This document shows positions 35,330-45,238 of a DNA stretch of 48,527 nucleotides, in pieces. The DNA is from Opitutaceae bacterium. Lineage in GTDB: Bacteria; Verrucomicrobiota; Verrucomicrobiia; Opitutales; Opitutaceae. Numbering within the stretch: position 1 is the stretch's first letter; each line of letters opens with the position of its first letter. The notes beneath the pieces are model-generated. The model was not told the origin of the DNA. It searched no databases and saw only the letters and a program-made list of their open reading frames with translations. The position numbers were made by a program, and so were the translations under genes. The stretch covers positions 1 through 48,527 of the forward strand of contig RGAX01000002.1 in the NCBI GenBank assembly GCA_009919985.1. The letters are read 5' to 3'.

Positions 35330-37225
35330 TCAGCGCGAGATTTTGCGGGCACGGGCGAACCAGATGCCGAAGGCGCCTATGAGCAGCGGACTGGCTAATA
35401 GGTTGATGAAGAGCAGGCGGTTTTCGAGGGCGTCGATATCTTCGCGGAGGGCACGACGGATCTCGCGGCGTTCGCTTTGCAGGGTCGCTTGTTGCTTTTG
35501 GAAATCGCCGATGGCTTTGGTGATTTCGGGGGAAGCGACGAGTTTGTTGGCTTCGCCTTTTTTGCCCTGGAGTTCGCTAAGCTTGGTTTGGACTTGTTGG
35601 AGGCGGGATTCGAGGGCGGTGAGTTTTTCCTGATATTTTTTATTGGCCTCGATTTCCATGGTGCGGACGACTTCGAATGGGCGAACGGAGTTGCCCTTGC
35701 CACGGAGGGAAATGAGATCGGAGGAGCCGGAGAGGAACTCGAGGGTGTTGGCGGCGAAGGCGAGGTTATCGTTGAAGGGTTCGGCGGCGGTTTGGCCGAA
35801 GAAATTCATTTTGCGGATGCTGTAGTCGTCGAAGAGCCAGTCGGTGTCGGCGATGACAAAGAGCGTCGAAGTGGTTTTAGATTCATTGAGGGCGGGCGTC
35901 GTCGGCGCCGGGGTGGAGGCGGGCCCGGCGTCTTTTTTGTCCGTATCTTGGGGGGCACCCGCGGGGAAGGCGGTTTTGAATTTACCGGTGACGAGCGCGG
36001 CGAGGGTTTTTTTGCCGGTAGGCGTGATTTGGCGGGCGATGGCGTCGGGCTGAGAAAATTGTAGGGCCATGGCTGCTACGTCGCCGGATTGAGCGGAGGA
36101 TTCGACGAGCGGCGTGAAGGTCGTAGTGGCGCCCGTTTGCGCGGTGAGAAAACCAGGCTCGATGAACAGGGCGGAGTTGAGTTGTCCTGTGGGCGCGGAG
36201 GTGGCGTTGAAATTGCCGCGGCGTAGGTTGAGCCAGACGGGATAGCGGGCGAGTTGGCCGCCTTGAGTCTGGACCTGCGTGGCGTTTTCAAGATCGCCGA
36301 CGATTTTTTGCGGATCGTAGTTGATGCCGTAGGCAGATAGAAGCGGAGCGAAGTCGCTGGAAACGTTGGGCGTAGGGCTGCCCAGCATGGATTGCTGGGG
36401 ATTGCTTTGGCGTTTAAAGTACTGAGAGGCGGGGTCGACGGCTAGGAATACAGGGCGACCGCCTAGAATAAATTGATCGACGGCGAACTGGAGTTTCGGC
36501 GCGAAGTTTTGCGGGTGGATGACGGCAAGTGCGTCGAGTCCGGCGGGGAGCTCGGTGGCAGTGGACTCGATGCGGATAATTTGAAACGTTTTTTCCCACT
36601 CGGCGGTGACGAATTGACCGGGTTGGGGCTGCTGGCGCATCATCATCATCATTTGAGCTTCCTGCGGACTGGTGCCCTGAAGCGGGAGGCTGGTGAGTAG
36701 GCCGAGTTTCTTTTTGTCGATCTGCTGAACGCTATAAATGAGCTGGGAGAGATCGTACTCGAGGAACTGTTCACGCTGGGGGTTGAGCGCGGAGAGGGTT
36801 TTTTGTTGGTCGGCTTGGGTCGCGACTAGGCCAAATTGGATTTGTTCACCGGTGGTTGGAATGAGTTGGGGTTGGATTCGGGCGGCCGTGGCGCGCTCTT
36901 CTTCGGGAGTGTCGGGACGAGGGTCGATGACGTTGAGCGTGATTTTTCCGCGGGAGGCGCGGGCGTATTGGCGTAGCATTTCCTCGACGCGGGTCGCGTA
37001 GTTTTTGTACGCGATGGGCAGCCCGTTGGCTGACTTGGTGAAATAGAAATCGAGCGTGATCGGCTCTTCGATTTTAGCTAGGAGCCCTTGAGTACCGGAA
37101 GAGAGCGTATAAATGCGTTCGGCGGTGGTATCGAGGCGCGCAGGGAGATTGGCCGCGAGGTAGTTGACGAGAACGAGGCCGATGAAAAGGAGGATGATGG
37201 CGAGGGCTTTGCCGCTGAGTTTCAT
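35330..37225 (-). CDS. GldG-family ABC-type auxiliary transport protein
   Basis: N-terminal TM, AERIYTLSSGTQGLLAKIEEPITLDFYFTKSANGLP...TRVEEMLRQYARASRGKITLNVIDPRPDTPEEE; C-terminal TM; gene context. Confidence 0.88.
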   Translation of the reverse strand: MKLSGKALAIILLFIGLVLVNYLAANLPARLDTTAERIYTLSSGTQGLLAKIEEPITLDFYFTKSANGLPIAYKNYATRVEEMLRQYARASRGKITLNVIDPRPDTPEEERATAARIQPQLIPTTGEQIQFGLVATQADQQKTLSALNPQREQFLEYDLSQLIYSVQQIDKKKLGLLTSLPLQGTSPQEAQMMMMMRQQPQPGQFVTAEWEKTFQIIRIESTATELPAGLDALAVIHPQNFAPKLQFAVDQFILGGRPVFLAVDPASQYFKRQSNPQQSMLGSPTPNVSSDFAPLLSAYGINYDPQKIVGDLENATQVQTQGGQLARYPVWLNLRRGNFNATSAPTGQLNSALFIEPGFLTAQTGATTTFTPLVESSAQSGDVAAMALQFSQPDAIARQITPTGKKTLAALVTGKFKTAFPAGAPQDTDKKDAGPASTPAPTTPALNESKTTSTLFVIADTDWLFDDYSIRKMNFFGQTAAEPFNDNLAFAANTLEFLSGSSDLISLRGKGNSVRPFEVVRTMEIEANKKYQEKLTALESRLQQVQTKLSELQGKKGEANKLVASPEITKAIGDFQKQQATLQSERREIRRALREDIDALENRLLFINLLASPLLIGAFGIWFARARKISR

Positions 37226-37244
37226 GGGGGTCGGGGGCGAAGGT

Positions 37245-37970
37245 TTAGCGTTCGAGGGCGACGACGTTGAGGAAGAGCGTGAATCCCATCAGCGAGAGAA
37301 AGAAGATCACGTCTTTGGGATCGATGATGCCTTTGGTGAAGGCGTCGAAGTGCGTCACGAAACTGAAGTTTGAGACCATGTCGGCGACGCTGACAGGCAG
37401 AATACTTTCAAGCGTCGTCGTGAAGCTACTGAGGCCGAGAAACACAAAGACCGCGCACGCCGCGAGACTTAGAACGAAGCTGATGACCTGGTTTTTCGTG
37501 AGCGCAGAAGTCAGGGCGCAGATGCCGAGATACGCGCCGGCCATGAGGATGGCGCCGAGATAAGTCGCAGCCATAACGCCCCAATCGGGTTGGCCCAAGA
37601 AACCCACCGTAAGAGCCATCGGGAAGCTCAGTAAAATTGCGATCGTGAGAAACGCCCACCCGGCGAGAAATTTTCCGAGAACGGCCTCGAGCGTCGTGAT
37701 AGGTAAGGTGAAAAGGAGTTCGATCGTGCCGGCCCGTTTTTCTTCGGACCATAGTCTCATGCCCACGGCGGGCACGATAAACATAAACAACCAGGGAAAA
37801 AAGATGAAGTAGCTCTCCAGACTGGCCGTGCCATTCTTAAAGAAATTTCCGTATCGGGAGAAGGCGAGCGAGACAGAGATGACGAGAAATGAGACGAGGA
37901 ACACATAGGCCACCGGCGAACGGAAATAGCCTAGGAACTCACGTTTAAAGAGAGGTCGGATCTGGCTCAT
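37245..37970 (-). CDS. ABC transporter permease (GldF-like)
   Basis: LFKREFLGYFRSPVAYVFLVSFLVISV, MRLWSEEKRAGTIELLFTLPITTLEAVLGKFLAGWAFLTIAILLSFPMAL; multiple TM segments. Confidence 0.9.
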   Translation of the reverse strand: MSQIRPLFKREFLGYFRSPVAYVFLVSFLVISVSLAFSRYGNFFKNGTASLESYFIFFPWLFMFIVPAVGMRLWSEEKRAGTIELLFTLPITTLEAVLGKFLAGWAFLTIAILLSFPMALTVGFLGQPDWGVMAATYLGAILMAGAYLGICALTSALTKNQVISFVLSLAACAVFVFLGLSSFTTTLESILPVSVADMVSNFSFVTHFDAFTKGIIDPKDVIFFLSLMGFTLFLNVVALER

Positions 37971-38022
37971 AATAAAGTCGGAGATTTGAAAAGAGTAAGT
38001 TTTGAAGCAGGCGTACTTTCGG

Positions 38023-38736
38023 TTAGGCCGTCAGGGTGCGGAAGATTTCATCGAGCCGGGCGCCAGGTTGGCGGGCGCGCAGGGCGGCTGGCGTTTCATC
38101 AGCGACGACCCGACCACGCGCGATGATGATCACGCGGGTGCAGATCGCATCCACTTCCTCGAGAATGTGTGTCGAGAGAATCACCGCTTTTTCGGCGGCC
38201 ATGTTTTTAATCAAGGTGCGGACTTCGTTTTTCTGGTTGGGATCGAGGCCATCGGTCGGCTCGTCGAGGATGAGTGCGGGCGGGTTGTGGATCAGTGCCT
38301 GCGCGAAGCCGACGCGTTGTTTGTAACCTTTAGAAAGCGTCTCGATGGTTTGGTTGCGGACGCTGTTGAGATGGGTGAGTCCGAGGACGTGTTCGACGCG
38401 TTCGCGCTGGGCGGTCGCGTTGCAGAAGCCGCGGACCTCGGCGATGAAACAGAGAAATTCTTCGACAGTCATCTCGGGGTAAGCTGGCGCGCTTTCAGGG
38501 AGATAGCCGAGTTGGCGTTTTACCGCGACGGGGTCGACTGTGACGTCGATACCGCCGACGGTGGCCGTGCCGGCGTCGGGTCGGATGAAGCCGGTGAGCA
38601 TCTTCATCGTGGTCGATTTACCGGCACCATTAGGGCCGAGAAAACCGAGGATCTCGCCGCGGTTTACTTTGAAACTAATGCCGTCCACGGCGCGCTTGGT
38701 GCCATAGGTTTTAACGAGGCCTGTGACTTCGATCAT
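38023..38736 (-). CDS. ABC transporter ATP-binding protein (GldA-like)
   Basis: GFLGPNGAGKSTTMKMLTGFIRPDAG (Walker A), LSKGYKQRVGFAQALIHNPPALILDEPTDGLDPNQ (signature/Walker B). Confidence 0.95.
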   Translation of the reverse strand: MIEVTGLVKTYGTKRAVDGISFKVNRGEILGFLGPNGAGKSTTMKMLTGFIRPDAGTATVGGIDVTVDPVAVKRQLGYLPESAPAYPEMTVEEFLCFIAEVRGFCNATAQRERVEHVLGLTHLNSVRNQTIETLSKGYKQRVGFAQALIHNPPALILDEPTDGLDPNQKNEVRTLIKNMAAEKAVILSTHILEEVDAICTRVIIIARGRVVADETPAALRARQPGARLDEIFRTLTA

Positions 38737-38786
38737 TGGATGAAGCTGGATTTTGAGAAAGCTTAGTGCGCTTTGAAAACTGATCC

Positions 38787-38817
38787 AAAAAAAAGTTCCG
38801 CTCGCTGAGCAAGCGGA
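38787..38817 (-). terminator. Intrinsic terminator downstream of the MFS/Fsr gene
   Basis: Minus strand reads TCCGCTtgctcagcgAGCGGAACTTTTTTTT; 6-bp stem followed by U8. TTTTT on the other side could also support + strand termination. Confidence 0.65.
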
Positions 38818-38838
38818 TTTTTAAGCAAAAAAATTGCT

Positions 38839-40053
38839 TCACGCCGAAGCTGCGTTCCGGCGTAGGTCGGGTAGAAGCGCAGTCAGCAATCCCAGCAGTG
38901 GCAGGAAAGAGCAGACGTGGAAAACGTAACCAATACCGCGTAAATCGGCGAGCCTACCAAGTGCCGCCGAACCGATGCCGCCCATACCAAAAGCGAATCC
39001 GAAAAAGATGCCCGAAATGAGCCCAACACGACTAGGTATCAGTTCTTGGGCATAAACCAGAATCGCCGAAAACGCCGAAGCTAGCACGAGACCAATAACC
39101 ACGGTGAGCCCGGCGGTCCAAAATAAATTGGCGTAGGGCAGTAGTAATGTGAATGGCGCGACGCCTAGTATGGAGACCCAGATCACGGCTTTGCGTCCGA
39201 TGCGATCACCGACTGGGCCGCCTATGATCGTACCAGCGGCGACAGCACCGAGAAAAAGAAAAAGCAGAAACTGCGACTGCTGGATCGAGACGTGAAACTT
39301 CTCAATCAGGTAAAACGTGTAATAGCTGCCTAGGCAGGCCATGTAGAAATATTTTGAGAAAATCAGCACGGCGAGAATCGCGATGGCGGAGATCACTTTT
39401 CCGCGCGGTAAAGGCGCGGTCGGGGCTGCGCGGCGAGCGGCGGCGTGGTGCGCACTGAGTTGGGCTTTGTACCAATGTCCGACACGCGTGAGCAGGCCGA
39501 AACCGATGATCGGCACGACCACGAACCAAGCGACGCGTGATTGGGCGTGGTGGGCGATAAAGAGCGCTGCGAGGAGTGGCCCGAGGGCGCTGCCGGCATT
39601 TCCGCCGACTTGAAAAAGCGATTGCGCGAAGCCGTGGCGACCCCCGGAAGCCATGCGCGCGACCCGCGAAGCTTCAGGGTGAAAAATGGAAGAGCCCAGT
39701 CCGACGAGCGCCCCGGCTATGAGTACCGCCGGAAAACTCCTGGCAAACGCGAGCAACACCAACCCGACCAGTGTGAACCCCATGCCGGTGGCAAGCGAGT
39801 AAGGCTGCGGATGGCGGTCGGTGACTAGGCCGACGACCGGTTGCAAGAGCGACGCGGTGAGTTGAAACGCGAGCGTAATGAGACCGATCTGGGCAAAACT
39901 TAGGTTAAGCGATTCTTTCAGCAGTGGATAGAGCGCGGGTAGCAGCGACTGAATAGTATCGTTAAGTAGGTGCCCTGCGCTAATAGCTAAGAGGATGCGT
40001 AGTGCCGTTGGGTGGGCGGAGGGCGCAACGGTGAACTTAGCGGCAGAGCTCAT
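38839..40053 (-). CDS. MFS transporter, fosmidomycin-resistance (Fsr)-like
   Basis: LLAISAGHLLNDTIQSLLPALYPLLKESLNLSFAQIGLITLAFQLTASLLQPVVGLVTDRHP, GLGSSIFHPEASRVARMASGGRHGFAQSLFQVGGNAGSALGPLLAA. Start MSSAAKFTV at 40053; the upstream part of the track ORF overlaps rlmN. Confidence 0.88.
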   Translation of the reverse strand: MSSAAKFTVAPSAHPTALRILLAISAGHLLNDTIQSLLPALYPLLKESLNLSFAQIGLITLAFQLTASLLQPVVGLVTDRHPQPYSLATGMGFTLVGLVLLAFARSFPAVLIAGALVGLGSSIFHPEASRVARMASGGRHGFAQSLFQVGGNAGSALGPLLAALFIAHHAQSRVAWFVVVPIIGFGLLTRVGHWYKAQLSAHHAAARRAAPTAPLPRGKVISAIAILAVLIFSKYFYMACLGSYYTFYLIEKFHVSIQQSQFLLFLFLGAVAAGTIIGGPVGDRIGRKAVIWVSILGVAPFTLLLPYANLFWTAGLTVVIGLVLASAFSAILVYAQELIPSRVGLISGIFFGFAFGMGGIGSAALGRLADLRGIGYVFHVCSFLPLLGLLTALLPDLRRNAASA

Positions 40054-40057
40054 GCGA

Positions 40058-41173
40058 TTAGGCTTGGGCAAGTTCGCGGTCTTTTTCGGTTTTGAGGCGC
40101 AGCTGGCCGCAGGCGGCGGCGATGTCGTGGCCTTTTTCGCGGCGCAGTGTGACTGGTACTCGGGCGGCACGTAGTACATCGGCAAACCCCTCCTGGACTT
40201 GCACGCTCGGGCGTTTCCAAGGAAGGCCTTCGACGGTGTTGTAGGGAATGATGTTCACGTGCGCGTGCAAGTCGCGAGCGATGTCACGGAGTTCGCCGGC
40301 TTGCTCTACGGAGTCGTTGACGTCTTCAATAAGTATGAACTCTAGGGTGACCATGCGGCCGTGTTTTTCGGAAAATTCACGGACGGCGGGTATAAGTTTC
40401 TCAAGTGGGTAAGCCTTGTTGACCGGCATGATTTTCTCGCGGACCTCGTTGGTCGAACCATGAAGGGAAACGGCAAGGCGGAAACCGATAGGCTCTTCGG
40501 CTAGTTTGAGAATTTTCGGCACGAGGCCGCTGGTGGAGACGGTGATGCGTCGGGCGCCGAACCCGAGGCCCCATTCGGCGTTGAGGATGGTTAGGGCGCG
40601 GATTAGGGCGTCGTAATTTGCGAGAGGCTCGCCCATGCCCATGACCACGATGTTATCGAAGGAGGCCAGTTCGGGACGAGCGCGGGGCGTGGTGGCATCT
40701 TCGCGATAGCAGACTTGGAGAAGCTGGGAAACGATTTCACCGGCGGACATGTCGCGCTTAAGACCCGCGAGGCCACTGGCGCAGAATACGCAGCCCATCG
40801 CGCAGCCGACCTGAGTGGAAATACAGATGGTTTTGCGCGAGTGTTCTTCGCCGACATTGTCTTGCGGGGCTCGGATGATGACGCTCTCGATGAGTGAACC
40901 GTCGCGGAGTTCGAGCAGAAGCTTGTCAGTGACGTCGTTGGATTCTTTGGAGAGTACGAGCGTTGAAGGCGTGAGGTCGAAGGTGGCTTCGAGCTTGGTG
41001 CGCAGAGGCTTGGGAAGGTTGGTCATTGCGTCCCAGGTGCAGGCGCGTTTTTTGTAGACCCAGTCGAGAATCTGTTTTGCCCGGAAGGCTGGTTCGCCGA
41101 GTTCGCGCAGGTGCGCGGTGAGAGAGTCGAGGGTTTCGCCGAAGAGGGCGGGTTTCTCGGGATTGAATTTCAT
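40058..41173 (-). CDS. rlmN: 23S rRNA (adenine2503-C2)-methyltransferase RlmN (radical SAM)
   Basis: FRAKQILDWVYKKRACTWDAMTNLPKPLRTKLE, CISTQVGCAMGCVFCASGLAGLKRDMSAGEIVSQ, FDNIVVMGMGEPLANYD, RRITVSTSGLVPKI. Confidence 0.97.
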   Translation of the reverse strand: MKFNPEKPALFGETLDSLTAHLRELGEPAFRAKQILDWVYKKRACTWDAMTNLPKPLRTKLEATFDLTPSTLVLSKESNDVTDKLLLELRDGSLIESVIIRAPQDNVGEEHSRKTICISTQVGCAMGCVFCASGLAGLKRDMSAGEIVSQLLQVCYREDATTPRARPELASFDNIVVMGMGEPLANYDALIRALTILNAEWGLGFGARRITVSTSGLVPKILKLAEEPIGFRLAVSLHGSTNEVREKIMPVNKAYPLEKLIPAVREFSEKHGRMVTLEFILIEDVNDSVEQAGELRDIARDLHAHVNIIPYNTVEGLPWKRPSVQVQEGFADVLRAARVPVTLRREKGHDIAAACGQLRLKTEKDRELAQA

Positions 41174-41227
41174 GAAAGTTCTAAGGTAGGCCGTCGCCGC
41201 AGCCGCGCAAGCAGCGTCGCTCGCGGC

Positions 41228-42259
41228 TCAGGGTTTTAACCAACGGACGAACCACTCGCGAGCTTGGTGGTAAGCCTCGGGTGTGACCTTGTGGCCGATG
41301 CCGCGCTGAATGAGTTGGATAAATTTTTCGTCAGCTCCGGCGGCGTGATAGGCGAGCTGCGCGGCGTCGCAGCAGAGTTTGAGGCCGGGTAGGGGAGTGC
41401 GGGGGTCGATCTCGCCGTTGATGGCGAAGAGTGGACGGGGAGCGATGAGGGGAACCATCGCGGGACCGTCGAACGCACGATCGAGTCCGGGTGCAATGCG
41501 CGTGTAAAAAAAATGGACGAAGTCGGCGCTGGGCGAAGTGATACCGGAGTCTTTGGCGGCAGCATCGAAGGCGGCTTGGACGGTGCCGATGCGGGATTGC
41601 CAAGAGTTGTTTTCGACCGCCCAGCGGAAACTTTCCACAGCGATGCAAGGTACTGCGACGGCGACACGAGGATCAGCCGCCGCGGTGAGGTAAGTTTCGA
41701 TGCCGCCTTTGGAAATGCCGAACAGGCCGATGCGTGTCGGGTCAACGTCGGGTCGGGTCACCAGATAATCGATTAAGCGCATCACGTCCCAAGCTGTGTC
41801 GTAAAAAAATGGGTGCTCTGCCCCCGTGCGAAAGGCACGGAGGATGGCGTCGATGTAATCGGCTGAGCCTTTGCCGGAACGCGAACGCGCGCCGTGATAG
41901 CGGCCATCGATGGCTACGGCGATGAAGCCAGCGTGAGCGAGTTCAGTCAGATAAGGGAGCTCACTTTCTTTGGAGCCACCGGTGCCGTGGAGGACTATGA
42001 TGACTGGGCGCCGAGACCTTTGGGTTGATGACGTTTTTAAAAGGAAACCGGGTACGCGGTTAGTGGCGTCTGAAGCGTAGCTGAAGTCGATGCGCGTGAG
42101 GCCACGAGAGGCGGGCACATCGAGGCTGGTGGCGGCGAGCGGAACGCGCGGGCGGTCGATAAGTTTGAGAAAATCGGTACGGGTGTCAGCGCCTCTAAGC
42201 GACGTGGCGGCAAGCGTTAAAACCATCGGCAGTAGCGAGAGCAGGGTTCGGGGTGACAT
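41228..42259 (-). CDS. Secreted alpha/beta hydrolase (dienelactone hydrolase-like)
   Basis: RRPVIIVLHGTGGSKE, DPTRIGLFGISKGGIETYL (GxSxG), PRPLFAINGEIDPRTP, GIGHKVTPE. Confidence 0.85.
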   Translation of the reverse strand: MSPRTLLSLLPMVLTLAATSLRGADTRTDFLKLIDRPRVPLAATSLDVPASRGLTRIDFSYASDATNRVPGFLLKTSSTQRSRRPVIIVLHGTGGSKESELPYLTELAHAGFIAVAIDGRYHGARSRSGKGSADYIDAILRAFRTGAEHPFFYDTAWDVMRLIDYLVTRPDVDPTRIGLFGISKGGIETYLTAAADPRVAVAVPCIAVESFRWAVENNSWQSRIGTVQAAFDAAAKDSGITSPSADFVHFFYTRIAPGLDRAFDGPAMVPLIAPRPLFAINGEIDPRTPLPGLKLCCDAAQLAYHAAGADEKFIQLIQRGIGHKVTPEAYHQAREWFVRWLKP

Positions 42260-42347
42260 GATGAGATGCTTCTCGGCGAAGATGCTGAACCAAGCAGAGA
42301 TAGGGCGCGTCCGAAGTAGCGCGAATGCAGAAAAATATAAAGCGAAG

Positions 42348-44015
42348 TTATTTCGCGAGGGTGCGGTTGAGGGCGCTGACGATCGCTTTGATCGAGGCGA
42401 GCTCGATGTTGGTGTCGATGCCGGCGCCGTAAAGCGTGAGACCGCGTTCAGTCTTGATCTGAATATAACTCACGGCGCGGGCTTCGGCGCCGCGGCCGAG
42501 GGAGTGTTCGCTGTAATTGAGTACCTCAAATTTCGTGAGCGTGGTGGTGGCGAGGGCACGGACGAAAGCGTCGATCGGGCCGTTGCCGCTGCCGGTGAGC
42601 GTGTGGAGGATTCCATTAAACGTCATCTCGGCGTCGCAGGTGACGGTGCTGTCGCGCTCGGTGGTTTTGAAATGCTGGAGCACGAGCGACGGCGCGGGTT
42701 GCTCGAGGTACTCGTGGCGGAAGATCGTATTGATCTCGGCTGAGGAGAGCTCGGTGCCCTTCGCGTCGGCGCGGTCGTTGATGAGTTTGCCGATTTCCTT
42801 GTGCATGAGCTTAGGCAGCTGGAAGCCGAAGTCGTTTTCGAGAACGTACGCTACGCCGCCTTTGCCGGATTGGCTGTTGATGCGGATGATGGCTTTGTAA
42901 CTGCGTCCGAGGTCGGCGGGGTCGATCGGAATGTAGATCACGTCCCAAGGCGCGTCGGGTTTTTGGACGGCCCAGGATTTCTTGATGGCGTCTTGGTGCG
43001 AGCCGCTGAAAGCTGTAAAAACTAGTTCGCCTGCGTAGGGCTGGCGAGGCGGCACCTCTAGTTTGGTGCAACGCTCGTAGACGTCGCGCACGTGGTTGAT
43101 GTCGGAAAAATCGAGGTCCGGGTGGATACCGTGGGTGTATAAATTCAGCGCGACGGTGACGATGTCGAGATTGCCGGTGCGTTCGCCGTTGCCGAAGAGC
43201 GTACCTTCGACGCGATCAGCACCAGCGAGCAAGGCTAGTTCCGTGGCGGCGATGCCGGTGCCGCGGTCGTTGTGCGTGTGGAGAGAAATCAGCGTGCGGT
43301 CACGGCGCGTGAGGTGCGTGGCCATCCACTCGATCTGGTCGGCGTGGACGTTGGGCGTGGCGTATTCGACCGTGGCGGGGAGATTGAGAATGATTTTATT
43401 ATCAACCGTGGGCTGCCAGACGTCGGTGACCGCTTCGCAGATTTCCAGCGCGAAATCGAGTTCGGTGCTGGTGAAGCTCTCTGGAGAATATTGGAAACGT
43501 ACGTGTGTGCCCGTGGCGGCGAGGGCTGCAGTGTGCTGCTTGACCCAAGCCGTGCCGCGCGTGGCGATGGCGACGATGTCGGCGCGACTAGCGTGAAACA
43601 CATGCTGGCGCTGCGAGGGCGATGTGGAGTTGTAGAGATGGAAAATGATGTGCTTAGCGCCGCGGAGCGCCTCGCAACTGCGGATGATGAGATCTTCGCG
43701 GCATTGGCAAAGAATCTGGAGTGCGACATCGTCAGGGACGCGTTTCTCTTCGATGAGGCGGCGGCAAAAATCGAATTCGATCTGCGAGGCAGAAGGGAAA
43801 CCAATCTCGATTTCCTTGAAGCCTATTTTCACGAGTAGCTCAAAATACTCTAGTTTCTCCTCGACGCTCATGGGCTGGGCGAGGGCTTGGTTGCCGTCGC
43901 GGAGATCGACGCTGCACCACATCGGTGCACGGGTGAGCGTGCGGCTTGGCCACTGCCGGTTGAGTAGGGCTACGGGCGGGAACGGGCGGTATTTGGTGAC
44001 GGGCGCGGATTGCAT
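42348..44015 (-). CDS. leuA: 2-isopropylmalate synthase, long (actinobacterial/fungal-type) form
   Basis: MWCSVDLRDGNQALAQPMSVEEKLEYFELLVKIGFKEIEIGFPSASQIEFDF, LHTHNDRGTGIAATELALLAGADRVEGTLFGNGERTGNLDIV, C-terminal LeuA allosteric-like domain. Confidence 0.96.
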   Translation of the reverse strand: MQSAPVTKYRPFPPVALLNRQWPSRTLTRAPMWCSVDLRDGNQALAQPMSVEEKLEYFELLVKIGFKEIEIGFPSASQIEFDFCRRLIEEKRVPDDVALQILCQCREDLIIRSCEALRGAKHIIFHLYNSTSPSQRQHVFHASRADIVAIATRGTAWVKQHTAALAATGTHVRFQYSPESFTSTELDFALEICEAVTDVWQPTVDNKIILNLPATVEYATPNVHADQIEWMATHLTRRDRTLISLHTHNDRGTGIAATELALLAGADRVEGTLFGNGERTGNLDIVTVALNLYTHGIHPDLDFSDINHVRDVYERCTKLEVPPRQPYAGELVFTAFSGSHQDAIKKSWAVQKPDAPWDVIYIPIDPADLGRSYKAIIRINSQSGKGGVAYVLENDFGFQLPKLMHKEIGKLINDRADAKGTELSSAEINTIFRHEYLEQPAPSLVLQHFKTTERDSTVTCDAEMTFNGILHTLTGSGNGPIDAFVRALATTTLTKFEVLNYSEHSLGRGAEARAVSYIQIKTERGLTLYGAGIDTNIELASIKAIVSALNRTLAK

Positions 44016-44123
44016 GGCAAAACAGGAGTCGAGAGACGAAAGGTTGAACGAAGGAATGACAGGAAGCGAGCCGACGAACCGTCTAACCGCAAAACAGCGG
44101 TAACGGGATTTGCTAGCAGGCCA

Positions 44124-44165
44124 ACGCGCGATCCACCGCTCGGCGGTGCATTAACGATCGCGCGT
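44124..44165. promoter_or_regulatory. Nested inverted-repeat element in the leuA / sigma-factor divergent region
   Basis: Outer ACGCGCGATC (44124-44133) / GATCGCGCGT (44156-44165), 10-bp perfect; inner CACCGC (44134-44139) / GCGGTG (44143-44148). Confidence 0.45.
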
Positions 44166-44339
44166 GTTCGTAAGTCGAAGGGCCTGAGTAAGCGTGGACA
44201 TTGCTGTAGTTTAGGCGTATCGGGCCGCGGGCGCGGGAGTCAAGGCGGGCCTTTTTAAGCCTATGACCTTGGGCCCAATGTAACCTGCCGCCGTGAAGCC
44301 CGTCTTGCGTGCTGTGTCGGGTTTCAATTTTCTTTCCCT

Positions 44340-44933
44340 ATGCCTGATGAAGAACCGTCGTTCGACGTGGCTGGCTGCTTGGTGCGCGTACGTCAACGTG
44401 ATCAGGCCGCTGCGCGTGAGCTGGTCGATCATCTTTACCCGTTGGTTATCCGCATCGTGCGTTCCCACCTCCCGCGGCGCGTCGCCGAGGAAGACCTTGC
44501 GCAAGATATTTTTCTGAAAATGTTCACCCGGCTTGAGCAATATCAGGGTGCGGTGCCGCTCACGCACTGGGTTTCACGGATCGCTGTGACGACCTGCATC
44601 GACCAACTCCGCGCGCAGAAACGCCGCCCGGAGTTTCGTTGGGCGGATCTTTCTGAAAATCAGTCCGATGTGCTCGATGCGGTGATGACCAGCGAGAACG
44701 ACGTCGCCGCCAACGACGCGCTCGCCGCGCACGAGCTCGTGCATAAACTCCTCGATCAACTCAAACCCGACGACCGCATGGTGATTCAATTGTTGGATAT
44801 GGAGCAGAAAACCATCGCCGAGATCTGCAACCTCACGGGCTGGAATACGTCTCTGGTCAAAGTGCGGGCCTTTCGGGCGCGCCGAAAATTACGAAAACTT
44901 TTTTTAGATCTGCAAAACAGGGAACACGCATGA
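44340..44933 (+). CDS. RNA polymerase sigma factor, sigma-70/ECF family
   Basis: DQAAARELVDHLYPLVIRIVRSHLPRRVAEEDLAQDIFLKMFTRLEQYQGAVPLTHWVSRIAVTTCIDQLRAQKRRPE (region 2); DRMVIQLLDMEQKTIAEICNLTGWNTSLVKVRAFRARRKLRKLF (region 4). Confidence 0.93.
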   Translation: MPDEEPSFDVAGCLVRVRQRDQAAARELVDHLYPLVIRIVRSHLPRRVAEEDLAQDIFLKMFTRLEQYQGAVPLTHWVSRIAVTTCIDQLRAQKRRPEFRWADLSENQSDVLDAVMTSENDVAANDALAAHELVHKLLDQLKPDDRMVIQLLDMEQKTIAEICNLTGWNTSLVKVRAFRARRKLRKLFLDLQNREHA

Positions 44934-45235
44934 AACCTATCGAACCCGATCACTCTTGGCATCGCCTCATCGCGACTGCTCGTCGCGCGCCCGTTGAGAC
45001 GCTGGCGGCTGCGCCCTATGGTTTTGCCACGCGCATCGCCGCCTTGGCTATGGCGGCGGACCGCCCCGGGCGTTCGTTGTTTGAGCGGTTTGCGCTCCGA
45101 GCGGTTGGCGTGGCTAGCTTCTTGGCGCTCGCGAGCGTGTGCGCCAATTTTTCGGTGCTCACAGCGGAGGCTGATGAGGAAAATATCCTCATCGGAGATG
45201 ATCCTGTTGCCCTGCTACTCGGTCCTATTGAATAA
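44930..45235 (+). CDS. Small one-TM protein translationally coupled to the sigma factor, candidate anti-sigma/regulatory partner
   Basis: ATGA overlap with sigma stop; one predicted TM (FALRAVGVASFLALASVCANFSVL) and short C-terminal tail; no recognised domain. Confidence 0.7.
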   Translation: MKPIEPDHSWHRLIATARRAPVETLAAAPYGFATRIAALAMAADRPGRSLFERFALRAVGVASFLALASVCANFSVLTAEADEENILIGDDPVALLLGPIE

Positions 45236-45238
45236 GCC

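Noticed and set aside
35477-36064. 195-aa + ORF opposite the GldG-like gene
   Set aside because: Shadow ORF, Gly/Glu/Phe-rich; the operon on the minus strand is well supported.
34175-38736. Considered the gldA/F/G plus DUF4340 operon as a novel system
   Set aside because: This arrangement is a known conserved ABC module (Gld-like) in several phyla; nothing unusual was seen beyond the expected order.
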